Source of the DNA: an uncultured Clostridia bacterium
Lineage (GTDB): Bacteria > Bacillota > Clostridia > Oscillospirales > Acutalibacteraceae
DNA length: 64,000 nucleotides
Reading direction: 5' to 3'
NCBI GenBank assembly: GCA_946499275.1
Contig: CAMMRL010000004.1
Location: 1 to 64,000 of the forward strand
The notes under the pieces are model-generated. The model was not told the DNA's origin. It ran no database searches and saw only the letters and a list, made by a program, of their open reading frames with translations. Below, piece after piece: positions 15,908-23,748 of the stretch. A program made the position numbers and the translations under genes. Position 1 is the first letter of the stretch; the number at the start of each line of letters is the position of its first letter.

Positions 15908-17364
15908 GCCGATTTCCCCCCTCGTTTCGCCCTTCTACGCCGTAAAAGCCGCCGAATCACGACGATCGCTATCAGAAGGACAATAATGCCGCCGACAATC
16001 CACCCAAAATTATCCCGCATGGCCTCTAAGGAATACTCTTTATAGGCATCGGAATACCCTTGTTTGTCATTAGCCAGTTTGTAATAGGACATCGCTTCTT
16101 CGTACTCTTCGAGCTGATAGTACGCCTTCCCGATTCCGGTGTAAGCCAGCAGATAGTTGGCATCGCGTTTAATCACTTCTTGCCAGGGCTCGATGTTCTC
16201 TTGATAACGGCCTTCATTATAAAGCTGAATGGCCGACTGAACCGTCTCGCCGAAGGATGTCAGCCGAAACTCGGTAATGCTGTTCTTAGTGGAGTCCAGC
16301 ACCAGAATACGGTCGTCAAAGCCCTCGATAGCGGAAGGCGTCTGGAACAACCCCAGCTGATTTCCGCGGCCGCCGAAGGCAAACATCAGCACGCCGTTTT
16401 CATCGCACTGATAAACCTTGCATCGGATGGTATCCACAACGGTAATCAGATCGTTTTCATCCACCATGATATCCGCAAAACTGGAATTCTCATACCAGGA
16501 TTTCGTACCCGCGCCTTTACTGGTTTTAAAGATATTAATCCCGAGCGGATTCAACTTGGTTATCAGGTTCGTATTGTTTTCGGAAGCTGCCGCCGTTGCA
16601 TAGATGAAATCTTCATGATCCAGAAATGCGTTGCTGTATTCAATCGGTACAAAGTTCTGCATCGCTTCCCGCTGTTCATCCGTCATGAACATTTTCCAGA
16701 TCTTCTGAACCATCATCTTGACGGTCATCTCTACTTTGTTAGAGCCAAAGTAGTTAATAAAGTTGCCCTCAGAATCGAGACACAGCAGTCCCTGATAAGC
16801 GCCTACCGCCTGGACATAGATCTTCCCAAAGCGATCGACAACAATTTTATTGGGCTTGTATTCGAAATTATCCTCTATCAAATTTGATTCCGGCCGGCCG
16901 TAAACAGCGCTGACTTTCCCGGTTTTGTCACTGACCACAATCCGCCCGTTGTTCTGATCCGCGATGTAAAGCAAGCCGTCGCGGACAAACACGCCGGTGG
17001 GATTATTCAGCGTTAATTCCTCGCCGTTGTTATCAAAGGCAACAAGCTCGGTTACAGGCTCATAATCTTCCGTCATAACCACAATCCGGTTATTACCGGC
17101 ATCCGCCACATAAAGCTCGTGGCCTTCCTCGTAATAGAACAGATCCGCCGGTGCTCTAAAATCGGCATATCCCAAGTCGCTTCCCCGGATACTCCTTTCT
17201 GGGAAGTACCCGTTTGGCGCCGGCACGGCGTTCCCCCATTTATCATAGGTGAACGACTGATAAGGGACTTCATACGCCGCGCTTTCGTTGGCGGAAACCC
17301 CCGCCGCCGTACTGCCCACCACCAGCATGGCAAGCAAGCAAGCGGTTACTTTTTTCATCGTCAT
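15904..17364 (-). CDS. NHL beta-propeller/TPR protein with C-terminal membrane anchor (module A)
   Basis: The start is moved to the ATG at 17364 (MTMKKVTAC, 486 residues), where AAAGGA lies upstream and a clean signal peptide begins. After the signal (about residues 1-27) come NHL-type propeller blades, e.g. ELYVADAGNNRIVVM and LLYIADQNNGRIVV. Two TPR-like helix pairs follow (LYNEGRYQENIEPWQEVI, YYQLEEYEEAMSYYKLA), then one membrane helix WIVGGIIVLLIAIVVI and an Arg/Lys-rich tail. This predicts an extracytoplasmic propeller held on the membrane. Such domains usually bind proteins or glycans; none is known as an ABC subunit. It lies between permease pair 1 and YIP1, overlapping YIP1 by 4 bases. 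Confidence 0.87.
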   Translation of the reverse strand: MTMKKVTACLLAMLVVGSTAAGVSANESAAYEVPYQSFTYDKWGNAVPAPNGYFPERSIRGSDLGYADFRAPADLFYYEEGHELYVADAGNNRIVVMTEDYEPVTELVAFDNNGEELTLNNPTGVFVRDGLLYIADQNNGRIVVSDKTGKVSAVYGRPESNLIEDNFEYKPNKIVVDRFGKIYVQAVGAYQGLLCLDSEGNFINYFGSNKVEMTVKMMVQKIWKMFMTDEQREAMQNFVPIEYSNAFLDHEDFIYATAAASENNTNLITKLNPLGINIFKTSKGAGTKSWYENSSFADIMVDENDLITVVDTIRCKVYQCDENGVLMFAFGGRGNQLGLFQTPSAIEGFDDRILVLDSTKNSITEFRLTSFGETVQSAIQLYNEGRYQENIEPWQEVIKRDANYLLAYTGIGKAYYQLEEYEEAMSYYKLANDKQGYSDAYKEYSLEAMRDNFGWIVGGIIVLLIAIVVIRRLLRRRRAKRGGKSA

Positions 17365-17485
17365 ATGTGAACCAATCCTTTCTCGCGGAGCTCTGAGAGA
17401 TTGGGCGATTTCCCGCGGAACGCCGTCTGCCGGAAATCGAGACCTCAATAAAAGTCATCGGTTACCGCCCTGAGCCAGAGGTCGC

Positions 17486-18382
17486 TTATCCCTTCATCCC
17501 GGAATGCGCCATTGTTTCCATAACGGATGATTGGGAGATGATGAACACAACCACCGGCGGAATCATCAGGACCAACGCCACAGCGGCACCGGCACCGGCA
17601 CGGGCGATACCGGCAGAAGAAATCTGCTGCAAAACCGTGGTCAATGTTTTCATTGACTCGTTGTAGATATAGGTGGTATCCACCGTACTCCACAGAGATT
17701 GGAAAGTAAAAATTACCAGAGTGAGCCATGCGGGTTTCACCATCGGCATGATCATACGGAAGAAAATGCGGAATTCCCCGGCGCCGTCAATCCGCGCCGA
17801 CTCGATAATCTCGTCCGGAACCGTCTCCATGAACTGGCGCATCAGGAAGACGCCCAGAGTACCGGCCAAAACCGGGCAGATCAAAGCGGCATACGAGTTG
17901 ATCAGCCCCAGTTTCGCCATGATAATGTACAGGGGGATCTGCGTAACTTCCGGCCGGAACATAATGGCGATAATAACGAACGAATAATAAATCGACATCC
18001 CCTTCGTATGCCGCTTTGCCAGCGGATAAGCCGCCATAGAGGCAATGAAGATGTAGATAATCGTACCCAGCACCGCGACGATTACGCTGTTGAACAGGTA
18101 TCGTTCAAATGGAACCCACATTTCACCGGCCAATTCCGCCATTGTGGAAAAGTTGGACAGCGTGGGGTTCTGCACCCAGAAACGGGGCGGGTAAAGGAAG
18201 ATCTCGTTCATAGGCTTGAGCGAGGTCACCACGGTGTAAACAATGGGCAAGAGCATAAAAATGCTTGCCAGAGCCAGGAACAAAAATATAACAACTGTGC
18301 CGCCGATTGAGCGGTTGATTCTCGCCGATTTGGCTTCACGTATCCGCTTCGGCTTATCCTTCTTGCGTACTGCAGTAGTCAT
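17486..18382 (-). CDS. Carbohydrate ABC permease, MalG-like (module A pair 1)
   Basis: The track start is TTG. The ATG at 18382 (MTTAVRKKD, 298 residues) follows GGGGGAAG at 8 bases and is preferred. Six membrane helices are predicted, with the coupling loop ESARIDGAGEFRIFFRM and the C-terminal tail MAHSGMKG. The module B partner (47958-48827) ends in the matching AVAHSGIK. The basic N-terminus is cytoplasmic. It pairs with the 18440-19384 permease and lies just before the NHL/TPR gene. Confidence 0.92.
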   Translation of the reverse strand: MTTAVRKKDKPKRIREAKSARINRSIGGTVVIFLFLALASIFMLLPIVYTVVTSLKPMNEIFLYPPRFWVQNPTLSNFSTMAELAGEMWVPFERYLFNSVIVAVLGTIIYIFIASMAAYPLAKRHTKGMSIYYSFVIIAIMFRPEVTQIPLYIIMAKLGLINSYAALICPVLAGTLGVFLMRQFMETVPDEIIESARIDGAGEFRIFFRMIMPMVKPAWLTLVIFTFQSLWSTVDTTYIYNESMKTLTTVLQQISSAGIARAGAGAAVALVLMIPPVVVFIISQSSVMETMAHSGMKG

Positions 18383-18439
18383 CCTGTCACTTCCCCCAAA
18401 CAATGCATGTGAGCATATTCATTGACCGCGTTGTCTAAT

Positions 18440-19384
18440 TTAGGTCGACCATTTACTGAGCGCTTTATTCACTACCTGATAAACGATAACCATCATGGCA
18501 AACAGGAAGACGGCAACTGCGGAAGCATACCCCATCTCAAACCGGATGGAACCGAAGTCCATAATATGAAGCACAAGGGTATGGGTGGCATAGTCGGTAC
18601 TGGGGAATCCCGTCAGGCTCTGGCTCTGTACACCGACGGCAAACGAGGTGGAAATCGTCATAACCGCACCGAACAAAAGCTGCGGGGCCATCTGAGGCAG
18701 GGTAACATACCAAAGCTCGGCAAAACGGTTCCGGATGCCGTCAATGGCAGCGGCCTCGTACAAGGAGCGATCCATCGACTGCAAGCCGGCGACAAAGGCC
18801 AGGAACCCGGCGCCCATGCTCATCCAGAGGACGACGACGATAACCACGCCCATCATGTATTTCGTATCCGTCGTCCACATAATCGGGTCGCTTATAATCC
18901 CCAACTTGATCAGGGTGCTGTTCAGCAAGCCGTAGGAGTCGCCGCTGAAAATATAGGTCCACACAAAATAGACGTTGCCGGCCAGGGTCGGCATATAAAA
19001 GATCAGTGTCAGCAAAGCGCGGAGCTTCCGGCCAAACTCGTTGATCAACCAGGCAAAAAGGAAGCTCAGGATATACCCGATCGGCCCGGTAACCAAAGCA
19101 AAGATCAAGGTGTTTTTCAGGGCAATCAGGAACACGTCGTCGTCAAAGAACATCCGGATGTAATTGTCCAGCCCGACGAAACTCGGCGTTTCCAGCATGT
19201 TAAAGTAGGTAAAGCTCAGCCCGATAGCCGCCACAATCGGCAGAACCGTGAAAATCACAAACAAGATGGTGAACGGCGCGAGGAAGACCATCGTGGGGAT
19301 CCGCGAACGCCATGCCTCTTTTTGCTTTTGTTTCATCAGGGGCGATGCGGCCCGATTCGGGGCCGCCGCTGCTGCTTTCTTCAT
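18440..19384 (-). CDS. Sugar ABC permease, LplB/UgpA-like (module A pair 1)
   Basis: The 314-residue protein has six membrane helices and the loop EAAAIDGIRNRFAELWYVTLP. Landmarks PSFVGLDNYI, IFSGDSYGLLNS and LLFGAVM recur in the module B protein as PSFVGLQNYI, IFSGDKMGYLNS and LLFGAVM, so the two are clear paralogues. GAGGAGAG, overlapping the stop of the giant SBP gene, serves as its ribosome site, so the two genes are co-translated. It should form the channel half that receives ligand from the giant SBP. Confidence 0.92.
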   Translation of the reverse strand: MKKAAAAAPNRAASPLMKQKQKEAWRSRIPTMVFLAPFTILFVIFTVLPIVAAIGLSFTYFNMLETPSFVGLDNYIRMFFDDDVFLIALKNTLIFALVTGPIGYILSFLFAWLINEFGRKLRALLTLIFYMPTLAGNVYFVWTYIFSGDSYGLLNSTLIKLGIISDPIMWTTDTKYMMGVVIVVVLWMSMGAGFLAFVAGLQSMDRSLYEAAAIDGIRNRFAELWYVTLPQMAPQLLFGAVMTISTSFAVGVQSQSLTGFPSTDYATHTLVLHIMDFGSIRFEMGYASAVAVFLFAMMVIVYQVVNKALSKWST

Positions 19385-19398
19385 AATGATCGCTCTCC

Positions 19399-22359
19399 TC
19401 AGCCGTTCAGACTAAATTCTTCCCGCTTACGCTCGATTTCCTTGTTGATCTCCTTGTTGTACTTGTACAGGGTTTCCCTTTCGTTTTGATTCTTCAAAAC
19501 AACCGCGCGGAACGCAAAGGAAACGTTGCGGGTGATGTAGTAGTTACCGGGAATCTGGGGTACATCGGTAACTGCCTGCCACTGCTCTTTCAGATTATCC
19601 GCCTGTGTCTTCGTCCAAGGCAATTGATCAAAGGCAGCTACGTTTGCTGTCGGGAAACGCGCGGCCGCGCCCATGTTCTGCTCAATTTCCACACCAAAGC
19701 GGCCCTGCGTCTCCGTACTGATCCACCATTTCAGAAATTCATACGCATTGTCCGGCTGTTCCGTGTTCCCAAGGATGACAGCCGCCGTACCGGTAGCCGT
19801 CTCCGTATTGTTCACTGTACCGTCTTCATTCACCGTGCCGGGAATCGGGGCGATCGCCCACAAGCCTTTCAATTCTGGAGCCGACACATTCAGGGTATTT
19901 GCCTGCGTATAAGGCATAATTGCCATCGGCATTTCGCCGGTGCGGAAACGGCTGAAAAAGTCGAACACCAGCGGCAGGCTGTATTTCGCGTACAAATCGG
20001 TCCAAGTCTGGAAAGCTTCCAGGGCTTCCGGCTGATCAAACGTTGTCTTGCTCAGGTCATCCGTGTAGAACTGCCCGCCGTTCTGATAAAGTAACGCTTC
20101 GAATATGCGTTGTGCTTCCGGGATACCCACTACCATATTGCTCAGCTGCAGAGTGGAAATCAGCACGTAAAAATCATCCCAGGTCTTCGGCGGTTCCAAT
20201 CCCAATTCCTCAAATACATCGGTGCGATAGAACAGCATGTCATAAGCCTGCGTTTCCGGCAGCGCATAATAATGCCCGTTGTATTCGTATGGAATCATCG
20301 CCGAATCCATAAACTGGCTGATAACCTCTTCAAAGTCGTCGAACTGGTCCAATGGAACCAGCGCATTACGCATTGCCAGGTTAACCGGCGTATCTTTGGA
20401 AACGAAAACCGCGACATCCGGCCCTTTCCCGGCCAAGGTCGCCTGGATCAAGGTAGTGGAGTTGGTGACCAGGCTCATGTTCACGCCAATGCCCGTTTCC
20501 GGGGTGAACGTATCGTCGATCAGACGTTTCAACAGCTGCGCCTGGTCGCGCCCGGCGGTAACGCCGCCCGTCGTCAACGCCGTCAAATCACCGGTGCTCA
20601 TCCAAACTTCCAGCGGCTTGCCGTTCGTGCCGGAAGCAGAGCCGCCGATCGAGTTATAGTCAATCACGAAAGACCCATAAAACATTTTGGCGCGATAGGC
20701 GACCTGGCTGAAGAAATTGGCTCCGGCGGTGGGTTCCTTCTGGTCCGGGGAATATACAACGAAATAATCCATTTCCAGGGGCTGCTCCCGCTGATCCAAA
20801 ACCCAAGTTGCCAGCGAGCTGACGTTGCCGCGATAACTTTCGAGCCGTTTTGCAATCGTATCCGGCCGTTTCCTCAGCTTATTCAGCATAGCGATCATTT
20901 CGGACAAGAGGGACGCCGCCGTACCATTGCTGCCGGACAACTCCTTGATTTCATCAAGAGCCGTTTGCAGGCTCGCTGCGATATCCTCAAAGCCTTGCAT
21001 CAGGCCCGGTATTTTCTTGTCAAGCAGGAAGTCGCGGTTGGTATCGATCGTAATACGGTTCGAGTCGGCGTTGGAACCGGTGATCATGATGATCTGGCGA
21101 TACCACTGGTTCAGTTCCGCCACCGCTTCCTCCACACGACGGAGGACATCGGAAACGTCGCCCGTCACCGAGCGGAGCGTCATCGTATGCTCGCCCGCCG
21201 TCAGGTAAATCTTCAGGGGCTCTTCGTTTTCATCCTCCAAAGTCTGCATATACCAGCCGTCCTTGAAGGGGAACTGGATATTGCCCAGGCTATCATAGGG
21301 GATTTCCCCGTCTATGTAAAGCTCACGGGTGCTGTACATGCCTCGTTTCACATTCTGGCGGACTTTGAAAGAAAGATAATAATACCCGTCTTCCGGAACG
21401 GAAATTTTCCAGGTGATCTCCTGGCCCACGGTATCCCATGTATCCTTGCCCACTGTGTTATACAAAGTGGCGTACGGATTGGAAGGCGACATGCTGACGC
21501 TGCCTTTGTCATAGGTTGGATACAGGAGGTTGGAGGATTTGCTGTCCATCAATTCGGCTTCGTATTTTTGATAATAGCCGCTGGAATCCTTAGCCCCCTG
21601 CGCTTCCCATTCCGCTAGCTTATCGGCATAACTCGGCGTATCCACGGGGGGATAAAACTGGATTTCCGCAAGCGCAAAGGCTTCCATCTGCATTTCCAAA
21701 GTGATGGTATGGGTCCCTTTCTCCAGATAAAACTGGAGCGGCCCATTATAAGCGCCTTTGGAATCGATCGTCTCATAATTCTGCCATTCGAAAGTCTCTA
21801 CCGCATCAGGACGGACTTCATTCCCTTGAGAATCAATCTCAAACCGGCCGTCCGTTTCTTTCTCCGGATCTACCTGGTCGCGGTAAAGGCGGGGATACGC
21901 CAGCGAATCCGCGTTGGTGTAGGGAAGCTTCCCATCAATCAGCATCGCCAGCTGGATGTCGTTGCCCTTGAGCTCAATCGGCGCGTACAAAAGCGACATA
22001 TTGTACAGGCCGGTCTCCGGCACCTCAATCTGCCAAGTCAGTTTGCCTTCCTGCGAATCCCAAAGCACCACATTGTCTTTTCCCTGATAACTTCCAATCT
22101 CGACATTGGCGCCTTCATCTTTCACAAAATCAGCCGCATTAACCGTCAGCTTGCCGGTAGGCCGTGCAGCATCCTTATATTTCTGCAAATAATCGTAATA
22201 GCTCGGCGTATCGGCGCTTTCGGTACCCTCCTGGCCCGCCTGCTCCACGACGACATCCGCCGTCGTGTCCGCATCCTCTGCCGCCAGCGTAGGCAACGCC
22301 ATGGTAGAAAGCAACGCCAACGCACATACCGTTGCTAACAATCGTCTCGAAAACTTCAT
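19399..22359 (-). CDS. Giant extracellular solute-binding protein with N-terminal carbohydrate-binding-like domains (module A)
   Basis: At 986 residues this is about twice the usual SBP length. A signal peptide (residues 1-27, ending ALPTLAAED) has no lipobox Cys. Two beta-sandwich-like domains follow, at about 55-240 (LTWQIEVPETGLYNMSLLYA) and 240-405 (ITWKISVPEDGYYYLSFKVR). They share a WxIxVPExGxYxxS core typical of CBM6/35-like modules. A helical region (about 405-520) leads to a standard sugar SBP (about 580-960), e.g. LEVWMSTGDLTAL, FTPETGIGVNMS and KTWDDFYVL. GGAGGT supports the ATG. It starts module A. The module B paralogue is 49776-52616. I infer capture of a polymer or long oligosaccharide by the N-terminal domains. 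Confidence 0.88.
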   Translation of the reverse strand: MKFSRRLLATVCALALLSTMALPTLAAEDADTTADVVVEQAGQEGTESADTPSYYDYLQKYKDAARPTGKLTVNAADFVKDEGANVEIGSYQGKDNVVLWDSQEGKLTWQIEVPETGLYNMSLLYAPIELKGNDIQLAMLIDGKLPYTNADSLAYPRLYRDQVDPEKETDGRFEIDSQGNEVRPDAVETFEWQNYETIDSKGAYNGPLQFYLEKGTHTITLEMQMEAFALAEIQFYPPVDTPSYADKLAEWEAQGAKDSSGYYQKYEAELMDSKSSNLLYPTYDKGSVSMSPSNPYATLYNTVGKDTWDTVGQEITWKISVPEDGYYYLSFKVRQNVKRGMYSTRELYIDGEIPYDSLGNIQFPFKDGWYMQTLEDENEEPLKIYLTAGEHTMTLRSVTGDVSDVLRRVEEAVAELNQWYRQIIMITGSNADSNRITIDTNRDFLLDKKIPGLMQGFEDIAASLQTALDEIKELSGSNGTAASLLSEMIAMLNKLRKRPDTIAKRLESYRGNVSSLATWVLDQREQPLEMDYFVVYSPDQKEPTAGANFFSQVAYRAKMFYGSFVIDYNSIGGSASGTNGKPLEVWMSTGDLTALTTGGVTAGRDQAQLLKRLIDDTFTPETGIGVNMSLVTNSTTLIQATLAGKGPDVAVFVSKDTPVNLAMRNALVPLDQFDDFEEVISQFMDSAMIPYEYNGHYYALPETQAYDMLFYRTDVFEELGLEPPKTWDDFYVLISTLQLSNMVVGIPEAQRIFEALLYQNGGQFYTDDLSKTTFDQPEALEAFQTWTDLYAKYSLPLVFDFFSRFRTGEMPMAIMPYTQANTLNVSAPELKGLWAIAPIPGTVNEDGTVNNTETATGTAAVILGNTEQPDNAYEFLKWWISTETQGRFGVEIEQNMGAAARFPTANVAAFDQLPWTKTQADNLKEQWQAVTDVPQIPGNYYITRNVSFAFRAVVLKNQNERETLYKYNKEINKEIERKREEFSLNG

Positions 22360-22523
22360 AACCGGTACCTCCGATAATGTAATGATAGGCCGATGGCATA
22401 TGGTGGTTGAGTAAATGGATGAACGCTAGCTAAGAGCATTGCAGGCAGACCCGAGACGCGGTTTGAAAGCAAAAGGCCCGCTTCCTCATAATCCATCCCG
22501 TTTCCATTGGCGCAAAAGCGCCC

Positions 22524-22549
22524 TCCAAGAGTAAACGTTTACTCTTGGA
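22524..22549. promoter_or_regulatory. Perfect 26-bp LacI-type operator palindrome
   Basis: A perfect 26-base palindrome centred between 22536 and 22537 has the core GAGTAAACGTTTACTC, the CG-centred dyad bound by LacI/CcpA-type regulators. It lies 165-190 bases upstream of the giant SBP start and inside the long leader predicted from the 22894 promoter. It could act as a road-block or an auxiliary looping site. Confidence 0.75.
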
Positions 22550-22839
22550 AAGGCGGCCTCCATATATCCATGCCTGCCTTCTCCGCATTGTCTAAGAGCA
22601 TAACATCCAAAGCCCTTAAGCCCCAAACAAGCGGGACACGCTTTCCTGTCAACAGAACAATCAGTGATCTTGCACAGGCATTTGCCAATAGACTCCATGA
22701 ACAATTGCTTGATTCTCAAGAGATATCGTTCTCTCACCTTCCGGCAAAACTTCCTTTGTTAGACACAATCTACCGATCAGCGACGATTTCTTTTAAAGAT
22801 CCAGCAAATATTCGGGAAAAGAGGTCGAAATTGTTGAGC

Positions 22840-22855
22840 GACATCGTTTACTCAT
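22840..22855. promoter_or_regulatory. Degenerate LacI-type operator near the module A start site
   Basis: ATCGTTTACTC keeps one complete half of the 22524 palindrome (CGTTTACTC) while the other half is degenerate. It lies about 40 bases downstream of the predicted module A transcription start, a usual position for repression. Confidence 0.45.
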
Positions 22856-22893
22856 CCCTTCGAAGCGCCTACTCTCCCCGAGCGTCTATTATC

Positions 22894-22921
22894 ATTATAG
22901 TCAACATCACCGAAAAGTCAA
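22894..22921 (-). promoter_or_regulatory. Sigma-A promoter for module A
   Basis: Read on the minus strand: TTGACT (22921-22916), 16-base spacer, TATAAT (22899-22894). The predicted start near 22886 gives a leader of about 525 bases before the giant SBP. It is the best minus-strand promoter in this gap. Confidence 0.7.
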
Positions 22922-23572
22922 CCCCCGATTTAATTTTTTGTTGATTTCGTTCACCGGTTGATTTTCCCTTGATTTTAGGCCATTTTTTGACTTTAACTAC
23001 CCGCCTAAAATTCCAGTTGTTTCCTTCTATTGCATGCTTTTCCACCGTCCTACAGGGAAAATGCCGGATAAATAACCAAAAGCGGTCCTAAAAGCATCTT
23101 ATAGAAGAATTATTGCTATGGTATTCTATCAACTTCGGTTTATTACCCTGTTATCTTCATCTTTATAGCTAAATATCCTTTTTATAGCTAAATATCCTTC
23201 CCAACTTCTTGGCAGAACGCTGATTTTGATTTTTGTTGCCCTGATTGCCGCCAATTTCGTTTGTACTCTGTTTGCACTCTGAGGATGATCAAGCGTACAG
23301 ATGTAAACGATTTCCTCACCAGGTATACTCAACTGCAAGCCATAAACAGCAGTAACTGGAAAAGGGCGCCTTTTCGTTTTGGCTGCCCATTCGACTTTTT
23401 TATTCCATAACAATAAATCCCCAACCGTACAGTATATATTCGGAATATAGATGCTTTACCCTTTATCGAAAGGTTTCCTCCTAAGGAATACACAGCATCC
23501 AGCCGTCTGCATAATTTCCAGCATGCCCTTTATGTGTATTTCACAAAAAAGTTGCTCTGCTAGACTTTATTG

Positions 23573-23601
23573 TTGACTTTTCGAATTCCTTCCACTATAC
23601 T
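23573..23601 (+). promoter_or_regulatory. Sigma-A promoter for the GH13 genes
   Basis: TTGACT (23573-23578), 17-base spacer, TATACT (23596-23601). The predicted start near 23608 gives a leader of about 140 bases, in which two operator-like dyads lie. Confidence 0.72.
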
Positions 23602-23664
23602 GTAACCGGGCAACTCTGGTATAGCGTTTGTAAGTAATGGGAGGTGCCTGTTTTTTTGATGAAC

Positions 23665-23681
23665 ATGTAAACGTTTACTCT
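23665..23681. promoter_or_regulatory. LacI/CcpA-type operator 1 of the GH13 genes
   Basis: ATGTAAACGTTTACTC contains the perfect dyad GTAAACGTTTAC (23667-23678). It also matches most positions of the Bacillota cre consensus WTGNAANCGNWWNCAW except the last two. It lies about 60 bases after the predicted start. Confidence 0.65.
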
Positions 23682-23718
23682 TTTGGCGAATTTCCCTTCA
23701 TCCGGGGATTACGTAGTC

Positions 23719-23731
23719 AAAAACGTTTAAT
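23719..23731. promoter_or_regulatory. LacI-type operator 2 of the GH13 genes
   Basis: AAACGTTT at 23721-23728 repeats the dyad core. Its centre is exactly 52 bases from that of the 23669-23676 core, about five DNA turns, so two bound regulators would face the same side of the helix. Confidence 0.5.
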
Positions 23732-23748
23732 GGCACAAGGAAAGGACG

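Larger units (their letters stand above)
22360..23748. other. Divergent regulatory region between module A and the GH13 genes
   Basis: About 1.4 kb without a convincing gene. It holds a minus-strand promoter for module A (22894-22921), a plus-strand promoter for the GH13 pair (23573-23601) and four LacI-type operator-like sites. It also contains a perfect 19-base tandem duplication (23162-23180 and 23181-23199, TTTATAGCTAAATATCCTT). The predicted module A transcript has a leader of over 500 bases containing a small GGCGC-AAAA-GCGCC hairpin (22509-22522). Two weak ORFs (22486-22737 and 23129-23413, minus) lack good starts and were not accepted. Confidence 0.75.

Noticed and set aside
20110-21618. 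502-codon plus-strand ORF, and similar long ORFs at 161-1708, 26644-28068, 29287-30561, 37053-38504, 52941-54098 and 57770-59137
   Set aside because: All are antisense shadows of well-supported genes, with low-complexity His/Arg/Gln-rich translations and no domains.
22486-22737. 83-codon Cys-rich minus-strand ORF upstream of module A
   Set aside because: It would start at a GTG touching its only GGAAG, with no proper spacing, and it runs through the operator palindrome. Kept only as a remark on the leader.
23129-23413. 94-codon minus-strand ORF
   Set aside because: TTG start without a ribosome site, no recognised family, and it ends in the 19-bp tandem duplication. Could be a remnant but is not supportable.
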